Assembly (NCBI GenBank): GCA_035079385.1
Contig: JAVHKY010000013.1
Location: forward strand, 5,764,001-5,828,000
DNA from: Aspidiotus rigidus
Lineage: Eukaryota; Arthropoda; Insecta; Hemiptera; Diaspididae
DNA: 64,000 nucleotides
Direction of reading: 5' to 3'
Part shown: positions 1 through 13,100 of the stretch, piece after piece
Layout of the letters: each line of letters starts with the position of its first letter
Position numbering within the stretch: the first letter of the stretch is position 1
Translations under genes and position numbers: made by a program
Notes under the pieces: model-generated
Seen by the model: the letters and a program-made list of their open reading frames with translations, nothing else
What the model was told of the DNA's origin: nothing
Databases searched by the model: none

Positions 1-542
1 TTTTTGGTGAGTGTTTAGAGTATTACTGAAGGGAAAATTATCAGACTACAGGTCGGTTAAAATGTACGCAAACTTCGAATTTCTTGATGAAGATTAAAAA
101 GATTATTTTTTTATCAGCGATGCGATAAATTTCTACAAATTATCAAATAGTGGAATGACTGCTGTCGCCAGACTACAAAATAAACTATTTTATCTCGCAG
201 GTGAGAATGATACCGACTCAGGTTGATGTTATCCGTTTTGCATAAAAAGACTTGCTCCAATCTCCATCCACGCAATACGCGAATAACTCAACACGTACTT
301 TCCAGCTCAAGAATATGTTAATAGAGGTCATTATGCTACACTAGGAAAAGAAATTACCAGAATCAATACTTTTCTTTTTTTTTTATCTCATCTAAGCAAT
401 CGTACCCCCATGCATCCCTAATCACGCGAATGTGAGTCAACGGTCGCCCCGTCGCCCGTATGCTAGACCTAGAAAATCGCGTCGTCGTCGTAAACGAGTC
501 CAAAAATTACGTATAGTTCAAGTTCGCCGGCAGTAAACCTAC
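1..542. other. Amphiphysin intron 4 (part), no other feature seen
   Basis: Downstream of the exon 4 donor on the minus strand. AT-rich, with one poly-T run near 370. No exon with plausible amphiphysin sequence is visible, so the next exon lies beyond the window. Confidence 0.6.
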
Positions 543-824
543 TTTGGACGTTTCGGTATGGAAAACTTGTTCGGCGGCGAAATAGGTTTGCAAATTGGTG
601 ACCAAAAACAGGACTCGCGAATCGTAGAGCGCGGGTAATTCATCGTGCAATTCGCTATTCAGCAATTCGTACGTGCGTTTCGCCTCCTCCAGTTGTTCGC
701 GCGCTTTGGCCGCTTTGTCCGCGTCCTTCTTCTTGGCCGAATTAGCCAACGATTGTGTGGCTTGTGCGTTATGTCTTTGACTATCGTAGTCGACGAGCTT
801 GCGTCCACGTTTTTCGATTTTTTT
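543..824 (-). CDS. Amph: Amphiphysin coding exon 4 (BAR helices 2-3)
   Basis: 282 bp (94 codons) between acceptor TTTCAG and donor GTAGGT. It begins KKIEKRGRKLVDYDSQRHNA and ends at AAEQVFHTETSK. The next residues in the family (IYSELE-like) are not coded beyond the donor, so a further exon lies left of the window. Alanine/lysine/glutamate-rich coiled-coil character fits the BAR helices. The 542 bp to its left show no further exon I can support. Confidence 0.93.
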
Positions 825-3800
825 CTGAAAGTCACGTCCCATGCAACAAACGCAATAACAATTAATAACAAGTAATAAAAAGTCTAATTACAAATAGGTA
901 CCGTACTATCGTATGCACTCGCACACTGATGCACATTGTATATTACGAGAGTGCGATTGTGACGGATAGTTATTCGGTATAGAAGTAGGTACTGATGCGT
1001 TAGGAAGCCTAGTATGGTATTGATATATTGGGAAACCGGGTAATGATATTTATTTATGATATCTGCGTAGTACATATTTGCTTAATCGAGCGGGTCCAGC
1101 GTTATACACGTGCAAGAAAAGAAGAAGTGTGGCGACGACGTCAGGTAGGCGGTTCAAGACTTGCATCACGACGATTTCCACCTTCGAAATATAATACAGC
1201 ACGTTATATACGAGATTGTGTAGATTGAGCTCCTCTTTAGGAGCGGAATTCGAAATTAAGTTCGTTCTATTTTATTAGGAACGAACACTGTGTATGCTCG
1301 TAAGACACGAGAAATGAAAAGTTGTGAACTCCTACAGATTTGCACAAAAAACTTCTGTAGCGAAAATGGACAATTCACCATTGCGCGAACAATCACCATA
1401 GCCCACACTAGACACCTACCCTTTTTTCTTTTATTTCTCTTCTCTCTGATCTACGAGCTGTAACGCGTGCGAGACACAAATATGTGCGCACATATCCCTC
1501 CATCCGCAGGAGATATCAATTATTTATATAAAATATAGCATAATATTAAGACCACTGCCATATCCAGCCGAGTTGTTGCGTTAGAATTTTCGTAAGATCG
1601 CGTCGGTCGTTGCCGTCGCAAAGATGAAAAAAATTATCCTACATATTTTATATAAGAATCGCATTTCCTTTTCACAAAATTTGACGCTGTCCATATCGTG
1701 CCATAAACGTATGTAAATTAACATATCCTATACAAGCGGTAAGAGTTAAAGTTGAGACGTACTCGCATTTCAGCAAATTGAGCCTGGTAGGTGTTCATCG
1801 GTATCAATACCTGATCGGCTAACTTGTGACTAAAATCGTTCCATAACATCTCCACGCTTTGACTTTGCGTGTAGAGTAATTCGTGTCCGAGCCAACCGCT
1901 TTCGTACATCTCGTTTAAGGAATCCATCAACGATTTACTCGCAGTTTGCATGGCTGTAAGAGAACGAGAAAAAACAAAATTTAAAATATTTATGACGATA
2001 ATGGAGATTTGCATTCATTATTCATCTTGTACACGCGTTCTAATAAGCGCATATACATTCTAACTAGAGGAGTGAAAATCAATTTTAAAAATTCATCGCG
2101 AGACTCTTTTCGTGCTGCGCGTATATTAAACATGAAAGTTGTCATTAAAATGAAATTGAAATAAATTGCTCATAAATACTTCGTACTGCGAATAGATTCT
2201 TAATGACGATGAATATCGAAGTTTATATACGTAGTAGAATGCATTTACGAAGTTTTAAGATTTCCACAAGAATATGTACACAGAAAAATACAGGAAAATC
2301 GGTTTCAGCAAGGTATCTATAGATGAAATTCCGATTGTATGCATATTGATAAAAATTATCAAAATCTATATTTAAATAAAATTAAAGCCGAAAACTTTCT
2401 ATTCCACCTCTACTTCTCATCAAGTATTCATTGACTTGATACACCATACCAAAAGTAATCGCTTGGTTCTAATTTAGATTACTGGCCTATTTCAACAGGA
2501 AAATAGAGATACGAGGAGGGGAGGGAGGGTGTGACAAGATTGGATTGTAAAGCAAATACCGAATAAAGGTACCTGTGTCAAAAGAATATTTCTGTTTTTA
2601 AACAAACCGTCCAGTTGAACAATTTTTACGTTTCAAAAAAAAAATTATCTATATATTCCCTAATTTCTAACAATTACAAAACTTCGAACTCATTTAACAA
2701 AAAAAGTCGGAGGCGGCATGGGGGGACATTCATTCATTTGATGTGCCATGGTTTCGAGTACGACATACTTTGGTATCGCAGTGTGCGGTGAGGTAGAACA
2801 GTCCGAAAAAAATCAATATTTGATGAATTCCAATAATTTTTCAATCAATAGCGGGGTTAGCGATGACTGTTACCGCGATGGACCGCGTGGAATCGATAGT
2901 CGATGTTCGGGCTAAATAATACGCCCACCCCAGTGTTGGGGACACTCTACAGTCGGTTTGTATGCTACGGGAACCGAAAGTTAGGGCACTCGACAGTCAG
3001 TCCGGATGCTATTGGAACCGAGTGTTGGAGCACTCGACAGTCGGTCCGGATGCTATTGGAACCGAGTGTTGGGGCACTCGACAGTCGGTCCGGATGCTAT
3101 TGAAACCGAGTGTTGGGGTATTCGACAGTCAGTTTTAGATGCTATGAGAACCGAGTATTGGGGCACTCCACAGTCGGTTGTGGGTGCTATGGAAACCGAG
3201 TGTCGGGGTACTCAACAGTCGATTCGGATGCTATTGGAACTGAATGTTGGGGCACTGGACAGTCGGTTCCGTATGTTAAGGAAACCGAGTGTTGGCGTAC
3301 ACGACCGTCGGTTCCTTATGTTAACATCAATGACTGCAGACCTCCTCGTTTTTTGAGAGAAAATATTTTACCAGGTATCCTGTTTTATCGGAGGCAGAAC
3401 GTGAGACTCGGAAAAATTTCCACTATCATGGGCTGTATAATTATTATAATGGTGAGGAACAAAGTTCAAGCTGTATAGGAATGGCAATGGATACTAGTAA
3501 CTCCCACAAAACAGATTCCCTGTTTGCCTCAATTAACAAAGTTAATGAAGGCAACCCCGAGCAGCTCACAACGTGTTTCCTATGTCTTCAAACTGGGTTT
3601 GAAATTCGATTGAATGTGTATTGGATTCTAATCCGTTCGCTATCTTTCGGATGTACGTCCCTGCAACCGGCGTCCAGACATTTTCTTTAGGAAGTGATAT
3701 TTTTTCATAAGAAGAAGACGAAAATTCAACAGACCAGTCTAGAGTATGGGTGATGGAATAGGAAGGGTGGCTGCAGTGGCAATTTGCACATTTTAAACCA

Positions 3801-4109
3801 CCAAAATGAATTTTTGAGGCCGCCCCCCTCCCCAAGAAAAGTTTACTCCGCAACGTACAATTTTGAGAGGAGCGGTGCTCCGATTATGACTTGAAAAAAT
3901 TCGACTTTGGGAATACTTCAATAAGTTGAGGGCATGCTTCGTTTTTAAATCTGTTGTCCGACATCCGGCCAAAATAGACTTGAACAAATTTTACCACTTT
4001 TCTTGAGCTATGGCGAGGAATGACCATAGAGGACTTGGATTTATTTATTCACGTATTTATTCATTCATTAATTTCCATTTATTTATTTATTCATTCACTT
4101 ATTCATATT

Positions 4110-4140
<31 letters not shown>

Positions 4141-7100
4141 TTAAATTGATTTATTTAATTTATTTATCTAATTCATTTATTTATTTTATTTAATCAATTA
4201 ATTTTTTCATTTACCCATTATTCATTCATATTTATTTATTTTAATTAATTAATTCATTTATTCATCTACTTACCAACTTACTTACTTACTTATTTATTCA
4301 TTTATTCACCAAGTTTCTTTCTTTCTTTCTTTCTTTATATGATAAGAAGGCAAGTACCCTATCATATATATCTCGGAGGTCAAAATTTTAACAGGGAATA
4401 TATTCTATATGGTTTTTTTTTTTTTTTTGAAAAATTGGGTAGCCGTCCGTCGTCCTTTGAGGTATATTTATATGGTAGGAAAAACTTGAAACTATTTTGT
4501 TCTCCAAGTCATGAATATTGACGAGGGGACTAAAGAAATCTTGAATTCTTGTCATAATCAATGATAGGATATTTCGGAAAATTGATGTTTTCTCAATTCA
4601 GTTCCACACTACCCTAGAGGTCGAATTGATAGTGGGTTTTTTTTTTTTTTTTTTTTTTTTCACAGTGATTTCCCTATAAACCTCATTATTAAAATAAATC
4701 CGACCCATAGAACAGGTTACCTGCGTTCCTCGTTCAGCATCGTTAAGGAAGCCTCAATTTTTTTTCAAATTTCATCGCCCTGCAATCATCATTTCCTGAG
4801 ATAAAGCCATTTTGATTTTGGACCTAAAAATGGCTCTACAGCTCATATCGATGAGCGGAGGGGTTCAATTTTTTCGAGTTTTTTCATAGGGGACAACATT
4901 TCGACGCACATTAGAACATTTTGCAACCAAGGCCGTTTTCCTCTCTTACCCGGCTAGAGCCTTTGCTATGTGCCCTTATCTTCTTAAAGACAACAAAAAA
5001 TAATTATTGTTGAAGGGTGCTTAGAATACAACCCATTAATTTTACGTATTGTAGTTCTTCAACCTGTGGAAGGAGGGTTAAACTCTCCCTATTCATATCG
5101 ACAAAATCTCCCTCTGGCTACACGAGTAATGCCCTCAAGTTTAAATTTTATAGCAAGCTGCTCGTCCGTTTATTTTGTGGAATTTCGTTTCATACGCTGA
5201 AATATGACAGAATCAGAAACTTGTAGAGTAAAAATTGAAGTAGAGATATTGCTCTTCTATTGATACTAACCTCGTACACATCTAATATAATTATTGAATT
5301 CTTTCTGTAATCTGGTAGCTGCATTTTGTTGTTTGTTAAAATTTTGTAAATGCTCGTCAAATATTTCATCTGCGGTACGATCGACCTTGCCCAAATTTTG
5401 TAATAACTGAAACAAAAAATGCCGAAAGCAACAAATTAGAAATCAATCAGTAAATCATATACCTATGAATAGAGTATCGTTTAGAGCATTTCTTGCGACA
5501 AATTCGAGGAAGGAAGGGTCCGGATACTATTAATTTACTCAAACTCGTAAAGAACTAGGAATTTCGTTCCAGTATCATATTTCCGTTCTACCGAGACTGA
5601 TGAGAAGCGGATCAACTCAACTCTCTTGGCAACATTCTTTAATAACAGGACTAGTCTAGATGGAAAGAACAGTTACAGTCGATGTCCAGCAGCTGATGAC
5701 GTGCAACACTCTATCCCTACCTCGGGTCACATCAATTTTCTTCGCGACATATATATTGTATTTACATAAAGTTGCGGTTTTCATGCTTCGCGACGCTCAA
5801 TACGAGTGTTATTGTTTATTAAAAAAGCCGAACATCTGATTTTGCAGTTTGTGGCATATTGCGGTTTTACCAATTTTACGACATTTTTAGTACGACTTCG
5901 CGTGCGCATTACATAATTCTACGAGACTGACACAAGGAAGATTAGAACGGGAACGTTGCAATCCAATTAACCTCATACGACCACATTTTCAACAGGCGAT
6001 GATCCCATCGTATCGTCGCCGTAACAATCGCAGCATTGAACAAACTATTCGATAATGCAATCGTCACCCACTTCGTGCGATTTAATTAATTCAGTTTTCA
6101 GTCTAGATGCAGATACCATCTAAAACGCCTTCGATCCGCGTTGGTCACAGATGTGCACCTAGGTTCCAGACCCATCAGACGGAACTCAGAGGAGTGACCG
6201 GTTCTTTTTTATACCAATATTAGACTGGCACTATGATTTCCTACGTATGTAATATTTTCGAATTTAGGGTAAATTTCACGTAAAACACTCCAGTTCGGAG
6301 GTGATTTATAACCTTTCGAGATGTAATCGACACTCCTGAAATATATGTAGGTATCCACGCGAGAGTGTTGTAGCGTAGAGTGAATACATTGTACCAGTGA
6401 AGATGTGGAAGGGCAGAGAGACGAGTTAAGAATGAAGGGGAAAAACACGTTGAATGTGCATGGAATAGGTATCAGGTTCAGTAGACTTGTATACCGTTAT
6501 AGCCGGTTATGCTATACACACAGTGCGGTGTATATTAGACCGATAAGTAAACCACACATACATACATATATATACACGTTAAGGTATACATAGAAGGCAT
6601 TCCACGCATCTCACGTGTGTGTATATAGGTACTGTATTATAGAGTACCGAAGCAAGCATTCTTTTTATATCATCCGGTAACTAACTCTTCGCCATGCAAA
6701 CGAGAGCCAATCGTTGAGAATACAGAGTATAAACTACCTATGAGAGGAGAACTTGACTATGTGGTAAAATCGAATATTATACCCTCGGCGGGACATTGTT
6801 GCACCGCGACGATCTTCTCTTCATTCAATGAAAATGAAAGATGCTTTTTCTGAATAGTGTAGCGTAACTTCTACGATCCACCTAATGTTACATACAGCCT
6901 GCATACGAGCGTGCAATTTATTTTCAAAGCCTAAACGCCCATTCCACAAGTACGTAATGTTGCAACAAACGGAGAGAAGGACGAGTGAAACAGAAATCTG
7001 CGAAATTAAGTCGTCATCTGCGAAGGTTCTTAAACTATGATAGATTACTGCTCATGTGTTAACAGTATAAGACGAGATCAAAGTGTATCGTTGGCAAAAT

Positions 7101-10100
7101 CCTGTTCGTGATGAATGGACTAGCAACACCATCGGGAAGAATCTTTAGTAAAATACCTCTTGTTACGATTGGTGCACGAGTATGAATAAAAAATGACTTC
7201 AAACTTTAAAAATGTAATTTCGCCGATTCGGCTGATTTGGTTGTCTGGAAACTGTAGGAAATTGATTGCTTATTTCCAATTCCAGGAATAAAATTACGAC
7301 CCTGACCTTGCCTTTCTATACCTATATTCAATGTGATTCACTCTCAATAGCTACAATTTGTTACAAATTTTGTATCAACGGCAAAATAGACTCCTCGCCA
7401 AGACTCCTTTTGACTCAAAAAATTTTCCTTCAAAATATTACCTCGCCTCTCGTCATCGAACGACAATATTATTACGAGTTTCCAGCTCTCTTAATTTTTC
7501 TTAGACGCTTCTCTCCCAACAAATGTCAAGAACTCTTCCACTTCTCTTCATCATGTTTTCAGTCCATCCGCATACAAAATTATTACTTTCGAGTTCCCTA
7601 CTCTCATTTACACTCATTCGAGAAATGCTGCTATCAGACTTTTTACAAAGACTTCGTCAGGGTCCTCGCGAAGACTGCACTATTGGAGGAAAGAGGATAG
7701 AGAAGACTCTGCCAACTGATGACTGTTTCAAAATGAAGAAGAATTCACATCAGGTACCTAACCATTTTTGACATTAAAATGTCTATCACGGAAAGGGGTG
7801 TGAAATAAGGGGTTGAAAATTTCAAATTTTTCTCTGATGGTATAAGGTAGGCGTGCGGCTTAGTCCCATTGGATTAGGCTGAGGCTTTAAGTCTAATATT
7901 GATGATGTCATAGAGTGAGCAGCTCATGACGTCTCTAGACGGACTTTTAACCAACGCCATGAGGTACGTGAAGCGAGTAGCTTCCTTGATGTGGTCATGT
8001 TCCGATATTACGTCCTCTTTCTTGCCCTTGAGTTCAGCCTTCTACCCATCTGTCTTTCAATCGAAATCTTTCGATGTCGCTACTCACTGATTCACTTTGC
8101 TGATGTCACGCCCTCTTCCGGGTCAACCATCTCTTACCTGTTAATCAGGTTCCCCTTCCTTTGTAGGGATTTCGGCGGAGTATTTTCCCAAGATTTTTCA
8201 TTAGGGACCACTGCTGCACTGGTGAAACATCATTGATTCTCAGCATCCTTCATTGTACGTATAATCATGACAAAGCATTCTGTCTGCGAGTAGCGAAGTC
8301 ACCAAACTGACACTGCTCATCAACTTCAAATGGACGTCAATTTGGAGTCGATTCAACGTTAACCAACATTCATCTTTAGAGCGCTACAAATCGACAGCTA
8401 ACAGACGCAACAGAGCAGTCGACTTCAGGTCGATGAGTTTGAAATCGACGAGGCACATGAGTCAAAATGGATTGACCTGACATCGACGAGGACAAGAGGG
8501 CGATTGGAACAATAAATCGACACAATTTCGACTAAGATTTTTAAAAATGTAAAGTCTCGGATGATTTAACGTCGATTTTTGCTTGGCATGGTTTAGCGCG
8601 TAGCTTCGGTCCACTTTGAGAAATGAAAAAAATACCGAGTTCTGACCCAAGCTATATACGGAAGTATATGAGAGAAACGGCTTAGGTGAATTAGAGATAT
8701 TAAGCTTTCCTATGGAGGGGGCAGCTAGAAAAGTGTATGATATCATCATTTTCATGATCTTTGACTGAGGACCGAAGATCTCGAGATTTTTAGCGGGGAA
8801 CCCGTCGTCTGTTTTGTTGAGAGGGGCATTCTTAGAAAACGGGCGCGAGTGCGTCCGATTGTAGTGACGTCATCATTTTTGAAAAAGTGTCCTTGATGAT
8901 AATGATGATAAGTGAGGGACTTGGAAAAGTTTCGATCTTGGAGCTAGGAGAGGAACTTGAAAGAATTTCGACTTTCTTTGGACTTGCATTATTTTTACCA
9001 CTGGAACTTGGGGGTCTTGGACTTGGACAAATTTTGCCTATTTGAATCCTCTACTGGACACCACACGGCACACTTTTGGAAATACCCCCCCCCCCTTCTC
9101 ACAGAATAGCTTCCCCGTTAAAATATTTTGACTTCCGAGCTTTGGATTGTTCTATAACGTTATTAAATCGTGACGTCACAAGAACTGATTCATGACGTCG
9201 ATAAATCGTGACGTCATCATCAGATCGCAACTTGTAAAATTTCTAGCTCTCGATCTTACCTAATGCATCTACTCATAAGACTAGCCGTTTCCCAAAGGAC
9301 TGCGAAGCTTGCGGGTTCCCCGCTGCCATTGCAGAGTTTGCAATGGTATCTACATTGTTTTTTTCTTGTGCAATGATGATCGACATTGTCCGCACAATTT
9401 GAGACAAAAGAAAGCCCTCCCCCTCTAATACTGATGGTCCTGGTCTTCGTTTGATCCAACAAATCTTTCATTTGCAATCATCATCTCGCCTCTCATCATC
9501 GTAAATTTTTTCTAATCCTGTTAAGCGTGACTGGTCTAACATTTCCTCGAACTTTTTCATCTGAGACAGTTATACTCATAGTTGAAGAGTGGGTATTCGG
9601 ATATCTATTATGGATTTAATATAGTGGGTTCATCGTCACCAACTATGAGTCGTTTGATTCTGGCCAATGTCGACCGACTGGAGGTCGAACGAAAATGATC
9701 ACTTCTTCTCACCATGAACTCATTGTCGACGATGAAACTGAGAGGACCATTCATGAATTACGTAAGAACGACTTTGCCCATTTTTGACTCCTCTCCCTCA
9801 TATAAGCATACAGAGGATGTTTTGAACTCCTCCCCCTCTTACGCCAGATTTTGTCAAAAATTCTAGGTGAAAAAATGGGTCTTTCTCTGAATTTTTAAAT
9901 TGGCAACGCATAATTTTTTTCGCTCGCTCTACAGATGGATTTTTGCTAATTTTGACTCGTTAAAAAGCTTAAAAAAACCTACGTAAGAATGGCTTTCTAC
10001 CCACTCAGTAAGGTCACGCAAAGATTTTTCAACCTCCCCGGTGGCCCCTAAGAAGAACAGTCATATCCCATTTCCACTCTTTGGTGACAATTTTTCTGAA

Positions 10101-13100
10101 TGCTCCCAATGAGGTCACGCTCTGATAAGTTTCCGATATGATGGGTCGATGACGTCACATCATCTCCTTCGACTTCAAGCTCATCAATGTGCCCTCTTTG
10201 TCTTTTAGTCCAAATTTTTCAAAAATCCCTTAATGTCGTCGCTCTCTGGCACACTCTGCTGATGTCACGGCCTGTTCCGGATAAACCATTTCTCACCTCA
10301 TTCCTTTGCAAAAATTAAAGTATTTTTTCAAGTCTTTACAGTAGGGACCATTGCTGCTCGCTCAAACGTAATTGAGATTTTCGATGGTAATGATAACGTA
10401 TTCTACCCGCGAGTAGTGAAGTGACCGAATAGATTCTAAGAAAAATATTTATCTATTTATTTATTATTTATTTATTTATTTATTGATTTAAAGTGCCGTC
10501 CGATTATGGGACGACACTGTTTATAATATTAATAATAATAATAATAATAATAATATTTAAAAAAAAAAAAAAAGATTGGTAGCAATGGTAGCGACAAATG
10601 GTGAAAACTGACCCCCACCTTTCCAAGGTAGCATTGCTACTAACTTCAACTAGACTCCAGATAACTTCGATTCCAGGTCGATTCAAAGTCGACCAGCATG
10701 CAATCTCAAAGTACTGAAAATCAACTGTAGAGCTTTTCAAGTATGGCCTCGAAAGAAGCCCGAAACATTGCCTCCCCCGCACAGCGAAGATAACGCCTTC
10801 ACCAGCGTTGTCGCAGTTTTAATGATTGAGAACCAGGAGAGGGTTGCTGTTCAGGAGCAATGTGCTGACATCCTTCCAGTCATGGACCGTCCAGAGAGAT
10901 CTAACAAGAGGAAAAGCATTAACAACAACCTTATCGTTTGCAAGGCTGATCAAGGTAACATTGTGGCTGTCATGAGCCGTACCATTTATGAGGAGGAAAC
11001 CCATGAGGTACATCAAAATTGTGGGACTACTCTCAACACCTAATTCAACTTTAAAAAACTCACATCGCCAATCAATAATTCTTGTCATAACATTGTCAGT
11101 AGGTTCCTTTGGAAAACTCTTCTCTGATTCTTCACCCTTCTGGATTGCATAATGTCTATAAACCTGGAGTGTCTTATACCATTCTTCAGCCAATAATTTA
11201 AATTTCGTATCGATCTAACAACCCTTATTCCACCCTTAAATCCACCACATTGGCTCGAGATAGAAAAAATGTGACTCTATCCAAAAATTCGACGTGGCTT
11301 TGAGTCCTAATATTCCAGTATTTTCAAGTCTGTTAACCCAACATGATATCCCTCATGAGGAGGCTAGTGAATTCTTGTATCTCCCGAACATCTGCTGGTC
11401 CTTCAACAAATGCCTTTTTAGAGAGAAATTTTATTCTTCTCCTGAAGACATCGTCATACTTATTAGTTCTCCTCCGAGATCTTTGATTGCTGATATCGTC
11501 ATGCATAAATTTGAAAGTGACTTGTTTTCGTCACCTCACGACTTTTTTCCCGGGTCACCTATTGGCATAGGTACGTCAATGACGTCTTTTCTCTATGGTT
11601 CGTTCCTCCCTCCGGACTTCAGGATAATCTCGTTCACCTAAGTCGCCTCTACCCTTCCAGAAGGCCAATGTATCAATTTCCTTGACTACGGGCACCGTTA
11701 CACACGAGGATCTGAAGAATTGCTGCACGTTGAAAATGATTACCGACGTCGTCGGCTTGATTTAAAGGAACTAAAAATCATTTGTCACAACCGCATTAAT
11801 CACCTCAATCTACTGAACAAGAATGTTCTTGATCACAGTATCGCAAATGTGATTTTTAAATTATATTTTTCCATGGCTCATTCATCGCTATCTCAGTTGT
11901 AATAATTTCGATGTTAATAATGGTCTACTGACCGAAAGTACTGCGCAATGCAATATAAGTAATTTGATTTTTCTACAGCGTCGCATTTCGTGATTAAATT
12001 TCGCTTTGGACCCGAGCCCCATAAAAAATAAACCCCCTCTCAGGGGTTGTAATTTGCGAACCCAATCTGAGATTATTCAGATATTTTCCTTAATGAATCT
12101 TTTTGCAACATTCTTATTATAAACGCTTTCTCATGCATGATGCAGGTCATCACTCTCCGAATATGTATGTAAATGAAACAAGTTTACTAATATTAAGAAG
12201 TGAAATGAATCTGAAAGAATTCCATAAATTCAGATCTTGTAGACTCCCTGAGTACACGAGTATGATGGTAGGTACTCGAGGCTCGATTTGCTAACCAAAG
12301 ATGGTTAGCGATCTTTATACTCTTGTGTGAAAAAATTATATCGGTTGAACGGCGAACGTTATTTTTGCTTCGGGTACCTACGTGAAAACTCGAAACATTC
12401 GGCGTCGTTAGAAAATTTAAACGAAGCGAACTGAGCTTAGAAGTGTCAATTCTGCCAACGGGAAACTGGTACCGTATGCTCTACGTTATATTTACTTTTA
12501 CAATAAATGCTATTGTATTCTGCAATAATAGGAGTCAAAACCACCAAGACGAGAACACACGTACTTGATCTCTTTACCATCACAGAATTAGTGCGCCTAC
12601 CTACGTACGCCGCATTATCTGATGATGTGGTGTTTTCTGCTCTGTACCGCGAGATTATGAGACGTTATACGAAAGTAAAATTTACACGAACGGCATCTGA
12701 GCGAAAAGTGTTTCTCGGCAGAAGAAAAATTGAGAATAAACGCTGCCTTTTTACGTTATAAAACTGTGTGATAATTCTTCCGGCGAGACTAAATAAGATG
12801 ATGGAACCATAAAAAATTGACGGAAACGAATTGGCATTTAATTTTCGTACACGTTCAGAATATTGTTGCGATCCGCCGCATTAAAAATATAGTTGATGAG
12901 AAGGTCATAAAAGTCGATCTCCACGCGTAAATCGTATTATTTTTACGAAAATCATAATTATTGATGTTATTATTTCCTGAATCATGCCCGCAGTTCTTTG
13001 TGTTGGAATAGTGAGACGATCAACACACAAGTTTGATCGAAAGAGAAAAAAATATCTCGCAGATACTACAGCGACTGGAGACGGCTTCCAGTCGTAAATA

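Noticed and set aside
645..875. Plus-strand and other-frame ORFs over amphiphysin exon 4
   Set aside because: Shadows of the real minus-strand exon, whose protein is recognisable.
3006..3478. Plus-strand ORFs of 116 and 122 codons
   Set aside because: They are translations of the 44-bp minisatellite in successive phases; no coding signal independent of the repeat.
7266..7771. 144- and 82-codon plus-strand ORFs
   Set aside because: No family resemblance, F/Y/S-rich, no splice context; likely chance in AT-rich DNA.
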